A stretch of 32,157 nt of DNA from a virus, in IMG/VR virus record IMGVR_UViG_3300042945_001277, positions 1 to 32,157 of that record. The stretch is one strand, 5' to 3'. The stretch's first letter is position 1. Each line of letters begins with the position of its first letter. Under the pieces are notes generated by a model that saw only the letters and a program-made list of their open reading frames with translations, ran no database searches and was not told the DNA's origin. A program made the position numbers and the translations under genes. Below are positions 8,098 to 15,522 of this stretch, in pieces.

Positions 8098-8816
8098 TAG
8101 TTATTATCCAATTTTACTAAATAATATTTGGCTTCAAAATCATCAATATCAAATTCAACTTTTGCCAAACCTTGTGATGAAACTTTAAGTGTTCCACCAT
8201 TAAGGTCTTTATTAGCAGCAAGAATACCATTAAAATATTTTGCAGAGAAACTAATTGCATCAATATCTGAACTAGCATTGCAATCAATATCAATCGAGAT
8301 ACGATTTGAATTTGTATTTGAATAACCAAGAACAATCTGATACTTGTTCAATTTATCATTCTTCAATACAGTAAACTTCTCAATGTCAGACAAAGCAGAT
8401 TTGGCTTTGATGAACTTATCAATAAATTCTTTTGTAATTGTAATATCCAATTCAAATTCTGGCAATTCTTTGAGGTCTGGAGCAGGTGGAATAACTGCAA
8501 GGTCAGCCAACATATAATTTACCGTAGTTGATTTATCATCAATAGTTAATGAGAATGCCTTGTCACCGGCACCATTAACTTGAAAGTTTACCGTGTTTCC
8601 AAGAACACCCAACAAACTTACAAGAAGGTCTGTATTGTAAACTCCAAATTTCCAAGAGTCTCCTTGAAAACTTTTTAACTTAACTTCCCCAACAACACAC
8701 TTATCATCAGAAATGAAACGAGTAGAAAGTCCACCGTTCATATTCCAAGCAACAGATTGAATCAACTTACCCAAGTGATACTTGCTGATAAAGTTGAGCA
8801 ACTTTGATTTTTCCAT
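8097..8816 (-). CDS. 45: Sliding clamp, gp45-like
   Basis: The 239-residue protein is close to T4 gp45 (228 residues) in length and layout. It starts with a KLLNFISKY helix, has repeated beta-rich halves with segments such as KFGVYNTDLLVSLLG and EFELDITITKEFIDKF, and ends in KYYLVKLDNN. It should form the trimeric ring that tethers gp43 and, in T4, also activates late transcription. Conservation at the sequence level is weak, so the call leans on overall pattern and on its position just after gp43. A well-formed early-type promoter (8852-8883) precedes it, and AAGGA sits upstream of the ATG. Confidence 0.88.
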   Translation of the reverse strand: MEKSKLLNFISKYHLGKLIQSVAWNMNGGLSTRFISDDKCVVGEVKLKSFQGDSWKFGVYNTDLLVSLLGVLGNTVNFQVNGAGDKAFSLTIDDKSTTVNYMLADLAVIPPAPDLKELPEFELDITITKEFIDKFIKAKSALSDIEKFTVLKNDKLNKYQIVLGYSNTNSNRISIDIDCNASSDIDAISFSAKYFNGILAANKDLNGGTLKVSSQGLAKVEFDIDDFEAKYYLVKLDNN

Positions 8817-8851
8817 AACAAAAATCCTTAATGATTAGAAAATAATGTATA

Positions 8852-8883
8852 CAAATATACGAAAAAAATTTGAATTATCAAAA
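8852..8883 (-). promoter_or_regulatory. Early-type promoter for gp45 and methyltransferases
   Basis: The minus strand reads TTTTG, 19 bases, then TATATTTG and TATAC. The TTTTG box overlaps the stop codon of gp43. This is the best match in the window to the Bacteroidota TTTG ... TAnnTTTG pattern. Confidence 0.7.
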
Positions 8884-11394
8884 CGAAAAAAACTTTTGTG
8901 CAACTTTTTTATTCTCCGTTGGGAAATCCCACTTCATTGCTTCATAAAAGTTTCTTAACTTGCCATCCAATTCAGACACAAATAATTCGTTGGCATCAAA
9001 ATGTTCTTTGATAAACTCAATGATTTCTTCTGGATCCGAATCACCACGAAATGCCAACTCTTCCAAACCATATTTGTTGGCTTTCAAATAAGCAATCTTA
9101 ACCTTATCACCATTTTTGATTGGCGGAAACTTTGGAGGACAACCAAATACTTTTAACAGATTATTATAGTTCATAGCCGCCTTAATATGTGACGGTGTTC
9201 CCTTTCCAAACTTACCAAGAACACCACCAGTAACCATACTTGCATATTTTTTGATGTCTTTTATCGAAGATGTTTTGGCAACCTCTGAATACAAAACAGT
9301 ATTCAAATTTCTTTTGAAAGTCAATATGTTTTCATCTATTTCTTCTTTGTCTTTATCTTTCAAAATATCAACCATAACATCTTTCATAAGTTTCTGAAAT
9401 GATTTTGGGAATGATGAACGAACAATATCCAATCCTTTTACTTCTAACTTATCCATCGGAACACCGTTATCAGAAATAATCCAAAGAGCATATCTCTTTT
9501 TCTTTTGCCAAAAACCAGTCCTACCAATCATTTCTTGTTTAATTTCTAAACGATGTTTTTCTGTATTGAATATCTTTTTGGCAAACACATCATAAAATTG
9601 ATTAACATAGTTTTGAACTTCCGTTGCAATCTCGTAAATCTTTGGTGTCATCAATTCGATGTTGTCCGTATCAATATCCGGAAATCTATTCTTAACAAGT
9701 GGAAGACAAGAAACAAACACGGAATCAGTATCAACATATTGAACATAATCAGTATCATCTGTCTTCAATTCTTTGTTGTATTTCATATTGATTGCAGCTT
9801 CTGTTTTCTTAATAACAGTTTGACCAGATAGAGTAACTGCCTCTGCATTATCAATATCATAAAAACGAAATGCAGGTAAACCTAAAATACCATACATAGA
9901 ATTAAGAAGAATCTTTTGAACTAGCTGTCTTTTCTTATAGAACTCATATTTTTCATTATCACCGGCATTACCCCACTTCTTCATTTCATTTTTATATTCC
10001 ACCCTCTTATCAAACCAATCAGAAAGAATTGCGGGAATTAGTCCTGTTCTATCTGAACTATACATAACACCGTTTGATGCAACTGTATATTTGTATTTAT
10101 CTAAAAATGCTTTTAACTTTTCTTTAGATACCGTTTCATCACCAACAATATATTCTTCCACATTACCACGAAGAAATTCTTCTGCATTCCAATTCTCAAT
10201 CTTCGCAATCTTTGTTTCTGGCGAAATGTTTAGTGTCATAATGATTGACGGATAAAGTGATGTTAAGTCCAAGTCATACATCCATTCATATCTACCAGGT
10301 ACAGGATCCTTAACAAATGCTCCAATAAATCCCTTCTCACCACTATCTTTCAATTCTTGCATCTTCTCTTGTCTATCTGCTGGTTTGTTCGGAGCAACAA
10401 CCCCACCAATATGTTTCAGATATGTGAGCATCGCACCTTCAAGATACTTTGATGAATAAACAAAATCTTCATACGGAACATGACCGACATGAGCAATACC
10501 TCTAACCAAATCAATGTATTGTAATTTCTTATCCAAATCAATTACCAACTCAACGTCAGTAATGTTGTATTCAATAAATGTATCAATATCATTTTCCATC
10601 AAATCATCAAGGTTTCCTTCATACTCAACCTTACCACGACCAAGTTCTGTATTAGAAACATAATTGAGAGAATAAGATGGCAATTCTTTGTAAGAAAACT
10701 TTTTGTAAACTGTCATGTAATCTAATACGGATGTTCCACCGATTGTATATCGGTTTCTGTATGGTGAATAAAACATTTCACCGATAACGGAAAGATTGTT
10801 TGCTTGTTTTTTTCCAAGAACTCGTTTGATACGATTATACAAATATGGAATATCGAATGCATCACAATTCCAACCGGTCATAACATGAGGTTGAATTTCT
10901 TGAATTGCATCTATAAATTTCAATAACAAAGTTTTTTCATCGTAACATGGAATAACTGTTTTGTTATCGGTAGTTTTTGAATCTAATTTTCTTTGTTTAT
11001 CTAACACAAGAATGGTATAATGGTCTGATGCAGAATCATGGTAAGCAATAGATGTTACTTCATTATTACCTTGTGTTGGATCCGGAACACCGGTAATCAT
11101 TTCCACCTCAATATCGAATGTCATCGTGACAATGCCCTTCGATGGCATATCTGAATCACCATACATATCAACAAGAATACGAGTAGTCTCGGCAATATCA
11201 GACTCGAACAAGTCTGGATCATTCTTAACAAAGTTTGTAACCTTTGAAAGTTTATCACCATACAAAGAAACATATTTACCATTTGAATCTTTCTTGTAAG
11301 CATACGGAGTATATTCAAAGTGCATTAAACCTTTGACATCATCCCAAACCCATGCTTCTTTTGTATTTGTTTTTACGAAAATGTTTTGATACAT
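8878..11394 (-). CDS. 43: Family B DNA polymerase, gp43-like
   Basis: This is the replicative polymerase with 3'-5' proofreading. Exonuclease motifs are FDIEVE (about 93-98), GWNCDAFDIPYLYNR and YNITDVELV. Polymerase motifs are A DLTSLYPSII, B KILLNSMYGILG and C YVDTDSVFV. All catalytic aspartates are present. The C-terminus KKVAQKFFSF resembles the clamp-binding tail of T4 gp43 (SLFDMFDF). I start at ATG 11394, one base after the upstream TAA; an earlier in-frame start at 11457 would overlap the methyltransferase by 62 bases. That gives 838 residues against 898 in T4. It shares a transcript with methyltransferase paralogue 3 upstream. Confidence 0.97.
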   Translation of the reverse strand: MYQNIFVKTNTKEAWVWDDVKGLMHFEYTPYAYKKDSNGKYVSLYGDKLSKVTNFVKNDPDLFESDIAETTRILVDMYGDSDMPSKGIVTMTFDIEVEMITGVPDPTQGNNEVTSIAYHDSASDHYTILVLDKQRKLDSKTTDNKTVIPCYDEKTLLLKFIDAIQEIQPHVMTGWNCDAFDIPYLYNRIKRVLGKKQANNLSVIGEMFYSPYRNRYTIGGTSVLDYMTVYKKFSYKELPSYSLNYVSNTELGRGKVEYEGNLDDLMENDIDTFIEYNITDVELVIDLDKKLQYIDLVRGIAHVGHVPYEDFVYSSKYLEGAMLTYLKHIGGVVAPNKPADRQEKMQELKDSGEKGFIGAFVKDPVPGRYEWMYDLDLTSLYPSIIMTLNISPETKIAKIENWNAEEFLRGNVEEYIVGDETVSKEKLKAFLDKYKYTVASNGVMYSSDRTGLIPAILSDWFDKRVEYKNEMKKWGNAGDNEKYEFYKKRQLVQKILLNSMYGILGLPAFRFYDIDNAEAVTLSGQTVIKKTEAAINMKYNKELKTDDTDYVQYVDTDSVFVSCLPLVKNRFPDIDTDNIELMTPKIYEIATEVQNYVNQFYDVFAKKIFNTEKHRLEIKQEMIGRTGFWQKKKRYALWIISDNGVPMDKLEVKGLDIVRSSFPKSFQKLMKDVMVDILKDKDKEEIDENILTFKRNLNTVLYSEVAKTSSIKDIKKYASMVTGGVLGKFGKGTPSHIKAAMNYNNLLKVFGCPPKFPPIKNGDKVKIAYLKANKYGLEELAFRGDSDPEEIIEFIKEHFDANELFVSELDGKLRNFYEAMKWDFPTENKKVAQKFFSF

Positions 11395-11395
11395 A

Positions 11396-12622
11396 TTAAA
11401 CTCTCTTGAACATCCATATTGGTTCACAAAACTTTTTATCTTTATTCTTCTCTGCAAATTCTACACTATCGTCAAGGAAATGTCCGTCTCTCGTTGCAGT
11501 TCCTGCACCAGCAGAGTTTGGTCTCTTTGACATTTCCATTCCGATACAACCGATATATTCCATTCCATTCTCTACAAGAAAATCACTCATTGGATTTGTT
11601 ATCTCTAACCATTGACGACCGGTAGACCACGCAGAGTTTGTGTATACATCTGCAATGTTTATTGCCATGATACCACCAACTCTTAATGATGGAATGATGT
11701 TACCTAATGTTTTATGTAGAAAGTTTTTATTCCATTCATCAATACCTTTATATCGAACCCAACTTTGTGTGTTTGATTGTGAATACTTCTCAACATTAAA
11801 ATATGGCGGTGATGTAAACACCAAGTCAAAGTGTTCTGGATATTGTGTGAAATCGAAATCTTCTGCTGGTGATGTATAGAAATTTGTTTTCTTTTTACTT
11901 TCAAAGAAACCCAAATTCTTTTCATAGAACTCTTTTTGTTCTTCATATATCGGATGATTTTCTACTCTTGGATCCAATCCAACATAATGTTCGGTACATG
12001 ATGATGCATAAAAACCAGCAAGTCTATCACCCCATCCCATAGAAAAGTCTAACACATTCTTTGCACCCAACATTTCATAAAGAACTTTAGCAACATTTGG
12101 TTTGAATTGTGAACAAATATATTTACGAAGACCTAACATTGTTCTCAATTCTGATTTACCAAGTGTTTCCATTTTGAGTGAATACATGGAACCCATAAGT
12201 GATTTCATAAACTTGTGGTTAGACCATGTTCTAGCAGGACCGGGCGAAACTGATGCATCAACTTCCCAACGATTCTTTTGTTGAAAATAATTTGATGCAT
12301 CATTGCCGGTATTCAAACGACTGAAATATAACTGTTTTCCCTCATATGTCAAAGCATATTTTGGTTCGGATGCCTTTCGTGGAAACCACTCACCTTCGGT
12401 GAGCAATTCATTCCAACGAATACCTTTGAGTTTTAGAAACGCTCGTTGTGCATCGTCAATAGTAATTTCAGCATACGGTAAAGGATATGTCATTGCTATT
12501 TCAGCAAGACGATCCTTTACGTATTCTTTATCAAAGTTTTCTTTTATGTATGTTATTTGTTCAGCAGGTATTGTCAGATACGGTTCCATACCGTAAAATT
12601 GTTGGAAGTAATCTTGATTCAC
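11396..12622 (-). CDS. SPPY-type DNA methyltransferase (paralogue 3)
   Basis: The 408-residue enzyme has a binding loop DFSMGWGDRLAG, a catalytic FTSPPYFNVEKY and the signature SQSNTQSW, ending in PIWMFKR like the other two copies (PIFVF). The start is uncertain: GTG 12622 lies 13 bases after the upstream stop with no clear ribosome site, and ATG 12589 would remove 11 residues. The N-terminal half (a stretch with PGPARTWSNHKF) differs from the other two, so the three may recognise different sequences. It is directly upstream of gp43, one base apart, tying modification to replication. The target base and site are unknown. Confidence 0.86.
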   Translation of the reverse strand: MNQDYFQQFYGMEPYLTIPAEQITYIKENFDKEYVKDRLAEIAMTYPLPYAEITIDDAQRAFLKLKGIRWNELLTEGEWFPRKASEPKYALTYEGKQLYFSRLNTGNDASNYFQQKNRWEVDASVSPGPARTWSNHKFMKSLMGSMYSLKMETLGKSELRTMLGLRKYICSQFKPNVAKVLYEMLGAKNVLDFSMGWGDRLAGFYASSCTEHYVGLDPRVENHPIYEEQKEFYEKNLGFFESKKKTNFYTSPAEDFDFTQYPEHFDLVFTSPPYFNVEKYSQSNTQSWVRYKGIDEWNKNFLHKTLGNIIPSLRVGGIMAINIADVYTNSAWSTGRQWLEITNPMSDFLVENGMEYIGCIGMEMSKRPNSAGAGTATRDGHFLDDSVEFAEKNKDKKFCEPIWMFKRV

Positions 12623-12635
12623 AAAACACCATTAG

Positions 12636-12935
12636 TTAATCTATTGAGTAAAAATTTCCAACTCTATCTTGCATATTGTAAACTACTCTGAATTTTCTTA
12701 CAAATTCATCTTGTTTGTATATTTTTGTATTATTATTTTCAATTACAATATAATCTCCGGGAAGAACTTCTTCTCCGGACTTAAATATAAATTTGTATAA
12801 TGAAACGGGTATGTCTTGTGCTAATGAAATAACACCATCCCATTTATCAACGGCTTCAAGTGCAGATTCTTTTGTTCCATCGAAGTGATATGCAGAGAAT
12901 TTAGAGTGTATCGGTTCAACCATCATAAAATTCAT
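12636..12935 (-). CDS. Small conserved phage protein with GDYIVI motif
   Basis: The 99-residue protein contains GEEVLPGDYIVIENNNTKIY followed by an FVRKFRVV segment. It resembles a widespread small phage family with a pattern like 'R-PGDWII-G--GEFYPCKPDIFE', whose role is unknown. The N-terminal part has an amphipathic WDG-containing stretch. It lies between the gene ending at 12941 and methyltransferase 3 and is probably co-transcribed with both. GAGG lies 11 bases before the chosen ATG, a slightly long spacing; a second ATG pair three codons in is possible. Confidence 0.6.
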   Translation of the reverse strand: MNFMMVEPIHSKFSAYHFDGTKESALEAVDKWDGVISLAQDIPVSLYKFIFKSGEEVLPGDYIVIENNNTKIYKQDEFVRKFRVVYNMQDRVGNFYSID

Positions 12936-12940
12936 AACAA

Positions 12941-13225
12941 TTATTTCCTCATAAGTTTTTTCTTAAAATCTTTTAACCAATCTGGATCATTTTCAGTATC
13001 GTCAATGTCATAATATGTTTTACCATCTTTTGCCATTGTCCAGCTATCAGATATTTCATCTTCTTTTGGCATTAAAATCTCCTCTAAAGAATCCAAATCA
13101 CCATGAGTGGATGTAATGTAATCCTTTATGTGTTTTCTACTCTTTCGATGAGCATGGACTTTATCATATTTTTCAGAAGAACCGGTATTGCCTATAATAG
13201 GATTTTTTCTATAAGAACGGCTCAT
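12941..13225 (-). CDS. Small basic protein, MSRSYRKNPI family
   Basis: The 94-residue protein begins MSRSYRKNPIIGNTGSSEKY, a start found in many small phage proteins (RSYRK-PI--NT---EK-DK). A basic first third rich in Arg, Lys and His is followed by an acidic second half with the segment DDTENDPDWLKDFKKK. No enzymatic motif is visible and the function is unknown; nucleic-acid binding is possible from the charge. GAGG lies upstream of the ATG. It is in line with the gene starting at 13890, with an 17-base gap. Confidence 0.65.
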   Translation of the reverse strand: MSRSYRKNPIIGNTGSSEKYDKVHAHRKSRKHIKDYITSTHGDLDSLEEILMPKEDEISDSWTMAKDGKTYYDIDDTENDPDWLKDFKKKLMRK

Positions 13226-13242
13226 AATATAACCTCATAAAA

Positions 13243-13890
13243 TTAAAGTTGAATATCTTTCCAATTTCCATTTGCAATAGTTTTTGTTGCCCACTTTCCC
13301 ATATTGTTTGCAACTTCGTAATAATTGTAAACATCGGTTTGTTCTAACATTGTATTTTCAAAAGTAAATGGTCTACCTTTTACTTTTGTCATAAACTCTC
13401 CACCTTTGCCCATATTTCTATCATTAAAAGTTTGTGTTTTATGATATCCAGGAAAAGAATTTGGACATTCATTCGTTCCAATTAAAACAGATCCCTTGCC
13501 ACCTTTTGGTATAAAAAGAATAGAATCTTGCATATACTTTTCACCCAATCTCATTAAATCTGATTTCAATGTTCCCTTATCCTTTAAATCGACTACGAAA
13601 TATACATCCTCCCTCACTTCTTTTGCATCCTGTGTTCCATAGTTTTCGATGTAAGCACCATCAACTCTTGTTACACCATATCCAAGAACTTCAATATTTG
13701 CATACAACTGTCTATTTCTTTTTTTATTATCATCAAATGAATACTCGGCATCATCTGGACCACCACATCCTTCTTTTGAACGAAATGCTGTTATTGTTCC
13801 ACAGTCGTGTTCGTCCATGTGTTTTGTCAAACGAGAAAGCCCACTCTCATTTATATTTTTCTTTGGTAATAAATCTTTTAACTTTGCCAT
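13243..13890 (-). CDS. Leader-bearing protein, possible DUF3293-like domain
   Basis: The 215-residue protein begins MAKLKDLLPKK, close to the shared leader, and has an I-N-E/S site at about residues 13-15. Next comes GTITAFRS, then an N-rich KKRNRQLYANI helix, GYGVTRVDGAYIEN, a VYFVVD strand and a late LGEKYMQDSILFI segment. This order resembles the DUF3293 pattern (ITA- ... N---L---L---G ... E-SF-V ... QD---F), whose function is unknown; the match is from memory and partial. A late-type TATATTTATAC motif lies just upstream (13921-13930). I infer a late-expressed, possibly packaged protein. Confidence 0.6.
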   Translation of the reverse strand: MAKLKDLLPKKNINESGLSRLTKHMDEHDCGTITAFRSKEGCGGPDDAEYSFDDNKKRNRQLYANIEVLGYGVTRVDGAYIENYGTQDAKEVREDVYFVVDLKDKGTLKSDLMRLGEKYMQDSILFIPKGGKGSVLIGTNECPNSFPGYHKTQTFNDRNMGKGGEFMTKVKGRPFTFENTMLEQTDVYNYYEVANNMGKWATKTIANGNWKDIQL

Positions 13891-13920
13891 AATTTCTCTC
13901 TGTTATGAAAATCATTTTAG

Positions 13921-13930
13921 TATAAATATA
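13921..13930 (-). promoter_or_regulatory. Late-type promoter motif before the gene at 13890
   Basis: The minus strand reads TATATTTATA, then CTAAAATGATTTT. It lies 31 bases before the ATG. The second half of the element is a weaker match than at 5377 or 18927. Confidence 0.45.
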
Positions 13931-13934
13931 CAAA

Positions 13935-14438
13935 TCATTTTTTATCGGTTGAACCAAATCCACCATCGCCTCTATTAGTATCAGACAACTCTTGAACTTC
14001 TTCAAAATATACCTTTGGATATGGAAGAATTATTAACTGAGCAACTTTATCACCAACAACAGGAATATTCCGACCATAAGTTTCATGTGTTGGTTTTTCA
14101 AATCTAACCAGTATTTCACCACGATAATTTGAATCAATAACTCCAACTGAATTTTTTAGAGAAACACCCGATGGTGCCTTTGTAATCGAACTTCTTGGGA
14201 AAAGAAGACCAACATGACCAGTTGGAATTTCCACGGCAATACCTGTTCCGTATTCCATAAATGTATCAGTAAATCTAAATGACGTTGCAGTTAAATCCAA
14301 ACCTGCATCACCGTTTTGAGCATACTCCGGTGTTACTGCCTCTGGTACTAATTTACGAAATTTTACTGACAATCCCAAACTTCTTTCAAAATTTAATTTG
14401 TAATTGGGAAACCATCTATCATGCCAACTCATACTCAT
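13935..14438 (-). CDS. dut: dUTPase (deoxyuridine triphosphatase)
   Basis: The 167-residue trimeric-type dUTPase hydrolyses dUTP to dUMP and pyrophosphate, keeping uracil out of DNA and feeding dTMP synthesis. All five motifs are visible: AGLDL (45-49), PRSS (81-84), NSVGVIDSNYRGEI (96-109), GDKVAQLIILP (129-139) and RGDGGFGSTD (156-165). A 20-residue N-terminal extension (MSMSWHDRWF...) is not part of the core. The ATG at 14438 has GGAGG at 5-base spacing, inside the end of the PLP gene. It is the last gene of the thioredoxin, PLP-enzyme, dUTPase unit. Confidence 0.95.
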   Translation of the reverse strand: MSMSWHDRWFPNYKLNFERSLGLSVKFRKLVPEAVTPEYAQNGDAGLDLTATSFRFTDTFMEYGTGIAVEIPTGHVGLLFPRSSITKAPSGVSLKNSVGVIDSNYRGEILVRFEKPTHETYGRNIPVVGDKVAQLIILPYPKVYFEEVQELSDTNRGDGGFGSTDKK

Positions 14439-14439
14439 T

Positions 14440-15189
14440 CTAACCTCCTACATTCCAAAATAATGCATCATCCGATGCGTGTTCTTTAATAAATGACCAA
14501 ACTTTTGAATCGTAATAATCCGAAGATGGAAACGGTGGTTTCTCTGCGGTTTTACATTTTTGTGTGAATTTATATTTTGATAAAAATAATTCTGCTCTAC
14601 CTCTTTCTCTATCGGTAGTGTTGTGACCAACTCTAACACCATAAACTTTTGCATCCGGCCATGCCTTCTGCAAACCTCTTGAAAGAACACCTGAACTTAT
14701 ACATGACCAAACTTCTTTTGGTTGTATAGGAAGTGAACTTGCAATTCTAGCAACTTCATCTATAACAACAGGATGGTCAAGCCCAAACGGTAGTAATTGT
14801 GTACCAGGCGTTTCTACTGCATACGTTTTAGCAACGTGTTGAATGTGTGTGAGAAATCCCATAGGAACTTCTATAATGTTTGCACCAATAGAAATTGCTT
14901 CTTCGGTTAAAGGTAGATGTTTTCCTTTCGGAATGATAACTGTTGCCTTCAATCCCAAGTCTCTACAAGCATAAGCAAGTGCAACTTGAGCATAGCCAAC
15001 TCTCGGTGAAGCATAAACCCATTCTCTAACATGAGATTGTGATTGAAGATAACGGTATAAAAATCTTCTTTTTGTTCCACCAGGAAGTAAGTCATCACGA
15101 ACTACCCAAATGTTTTCATGTCTTTCAATAACAACATCTGGCAAAGTTATCGTAACATCTTTCGTTGGATATTGAAAGAAGTCTGACAT
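14440..15189 (-). CDS. PLP-dependent enzyme, tryptophan-synthase-beta fold
   Basis: The 249-residue protein has DLLPGGTKRRFL, where the Lys fits the PLP Schiff-base position of the ACC deaminase/D-cysteine desulfhydrase branch (GGNK-RK). Further on, SSGVLSRGL resembles the phosphate-binding loop and TVIIPKGK the cofactor-domain strand. It is shorter than the usual roughly 330 residues, so part of the second domain is missing or reduced. The substrate is unknown. PLP enzymes occur in some phage DNA hypermodification pathways, so a role in base modification is possible but not shown. It ends NVGG, with the dUTPase ribosome site in its last codons. AAGGTGA precedes the ATG. Confidence 0.75.
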   Translation of the reverse strand: MSDFFQYPTKDVTITLPDVVIERHENIWVVRDDLLPGGTKRRFLYRYLQSQSHVREWVYASPRVGYAQVALAYACRDLGLKATVIIPKGKHLPLTEEAISIGANIIEVPMGFLTHIQHVAKTYAVETPGTQLLPFGLDHPVVIDEVARIASSLPIQPKEVWSCISSGVLSRGLQKAWPDAKVYGVRVGHNTTDRERGRAELFLSKYKFTQKCKTAEKPPFPSSDYYDSKVWSFIKEHASDDALFWNVGG

Positions 15190-15197
15190 AAATCACC

Positions 15198-15455
15198 TTA
15201 CAGACTATTGATAATTTCTTCGTAGTATTTTAGTCCATGTAACCCCATAACTCTTTGAACTTCTTGTCCATTCTTTTCAAAGATTATAGTTGGAACTGCT
15301 TTAATACCAAGTGTTGATGCCGCATCTGGATTTTCATCAACATCTATTATTTGATAGTTAGTGTTTGAATATTTGTTTACTAAATCTCGCATAATAGGAG
15401 ATAGTTGTTTACATGGTTGGCACCATGTTGCTGTGAAGTGTTTGATTGTAGTCAT
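15198..15455 (-). CDS. Thioredoxin
   Basis: The 85-residue thioredoxin has the active site WCQPC (Cys12/Cys15) and the cis-Pro loop AVPT (Pro55), within a compact fold about 20 residues shorter than E. coli thioredoxin. It reduces disulfides. The likely client is the class II ribonucleotide reductase at 20092-21945, whose C-terminal Cys pair needs a reductant. An early-type promoter lies just upstream (15489-15519). It heads the unit that also contains the PLP enzyme and dUTPase. A glutaredoxin is less likely given the WCxPC sequence and the single cis-Pro loop. Confidence 0.93.
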   Translation of the reverse strand: MTTIKHFTATWCQPCKQLSPIMRDLVNKYSNTNYQIIDVDENPDAASTLGIKAVPTIIFEKNGQEVQRVMGLHGLKYYEEIINSL

Positions 15456-15488
15456 AACTATTATTAATTGTTTGTTAAAAACTTATTT

Positions 15489-15519
15489 CAAATATACACA
15501 TTTTTTTAATAACTAGCAA
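15489..15519 (-). promoter_or_regulatory. Early-type promoter for thioredoxin
   Basis: The minus strand reads TTG, 20 bases, then TATATTTG. It sits in the gap between the 923-residue structural gene and thioredoxin. Confidence 0.6.
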
Positions 15520-15522
15520 GCA

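Noticed and set aside
5409-12622. A restriction-modification system built on the three methyltransferases
   Set aside because: No restriction endonuclease gene adjoins any of them. The PD-(D/E)XK protein at 1-798 is RecB/Cas4-like and distant.
12781-12800. Late-type motif ATTTATATTT inside the gene at 12636-12935, and another near 17950
   Set aside because: Both lie inside coding sequence with no gene start downstream at a fitting distance and lack the ATAGTATTTT second part.
13569-13892. A 107-codon open frame on the plus strand
   Set aside because: It lies antisense to the intact leader gene at 13243-13890, is rich in His/Leu from reversed AT-rich codons, and has no ribosome site or domain; a shadow frame.
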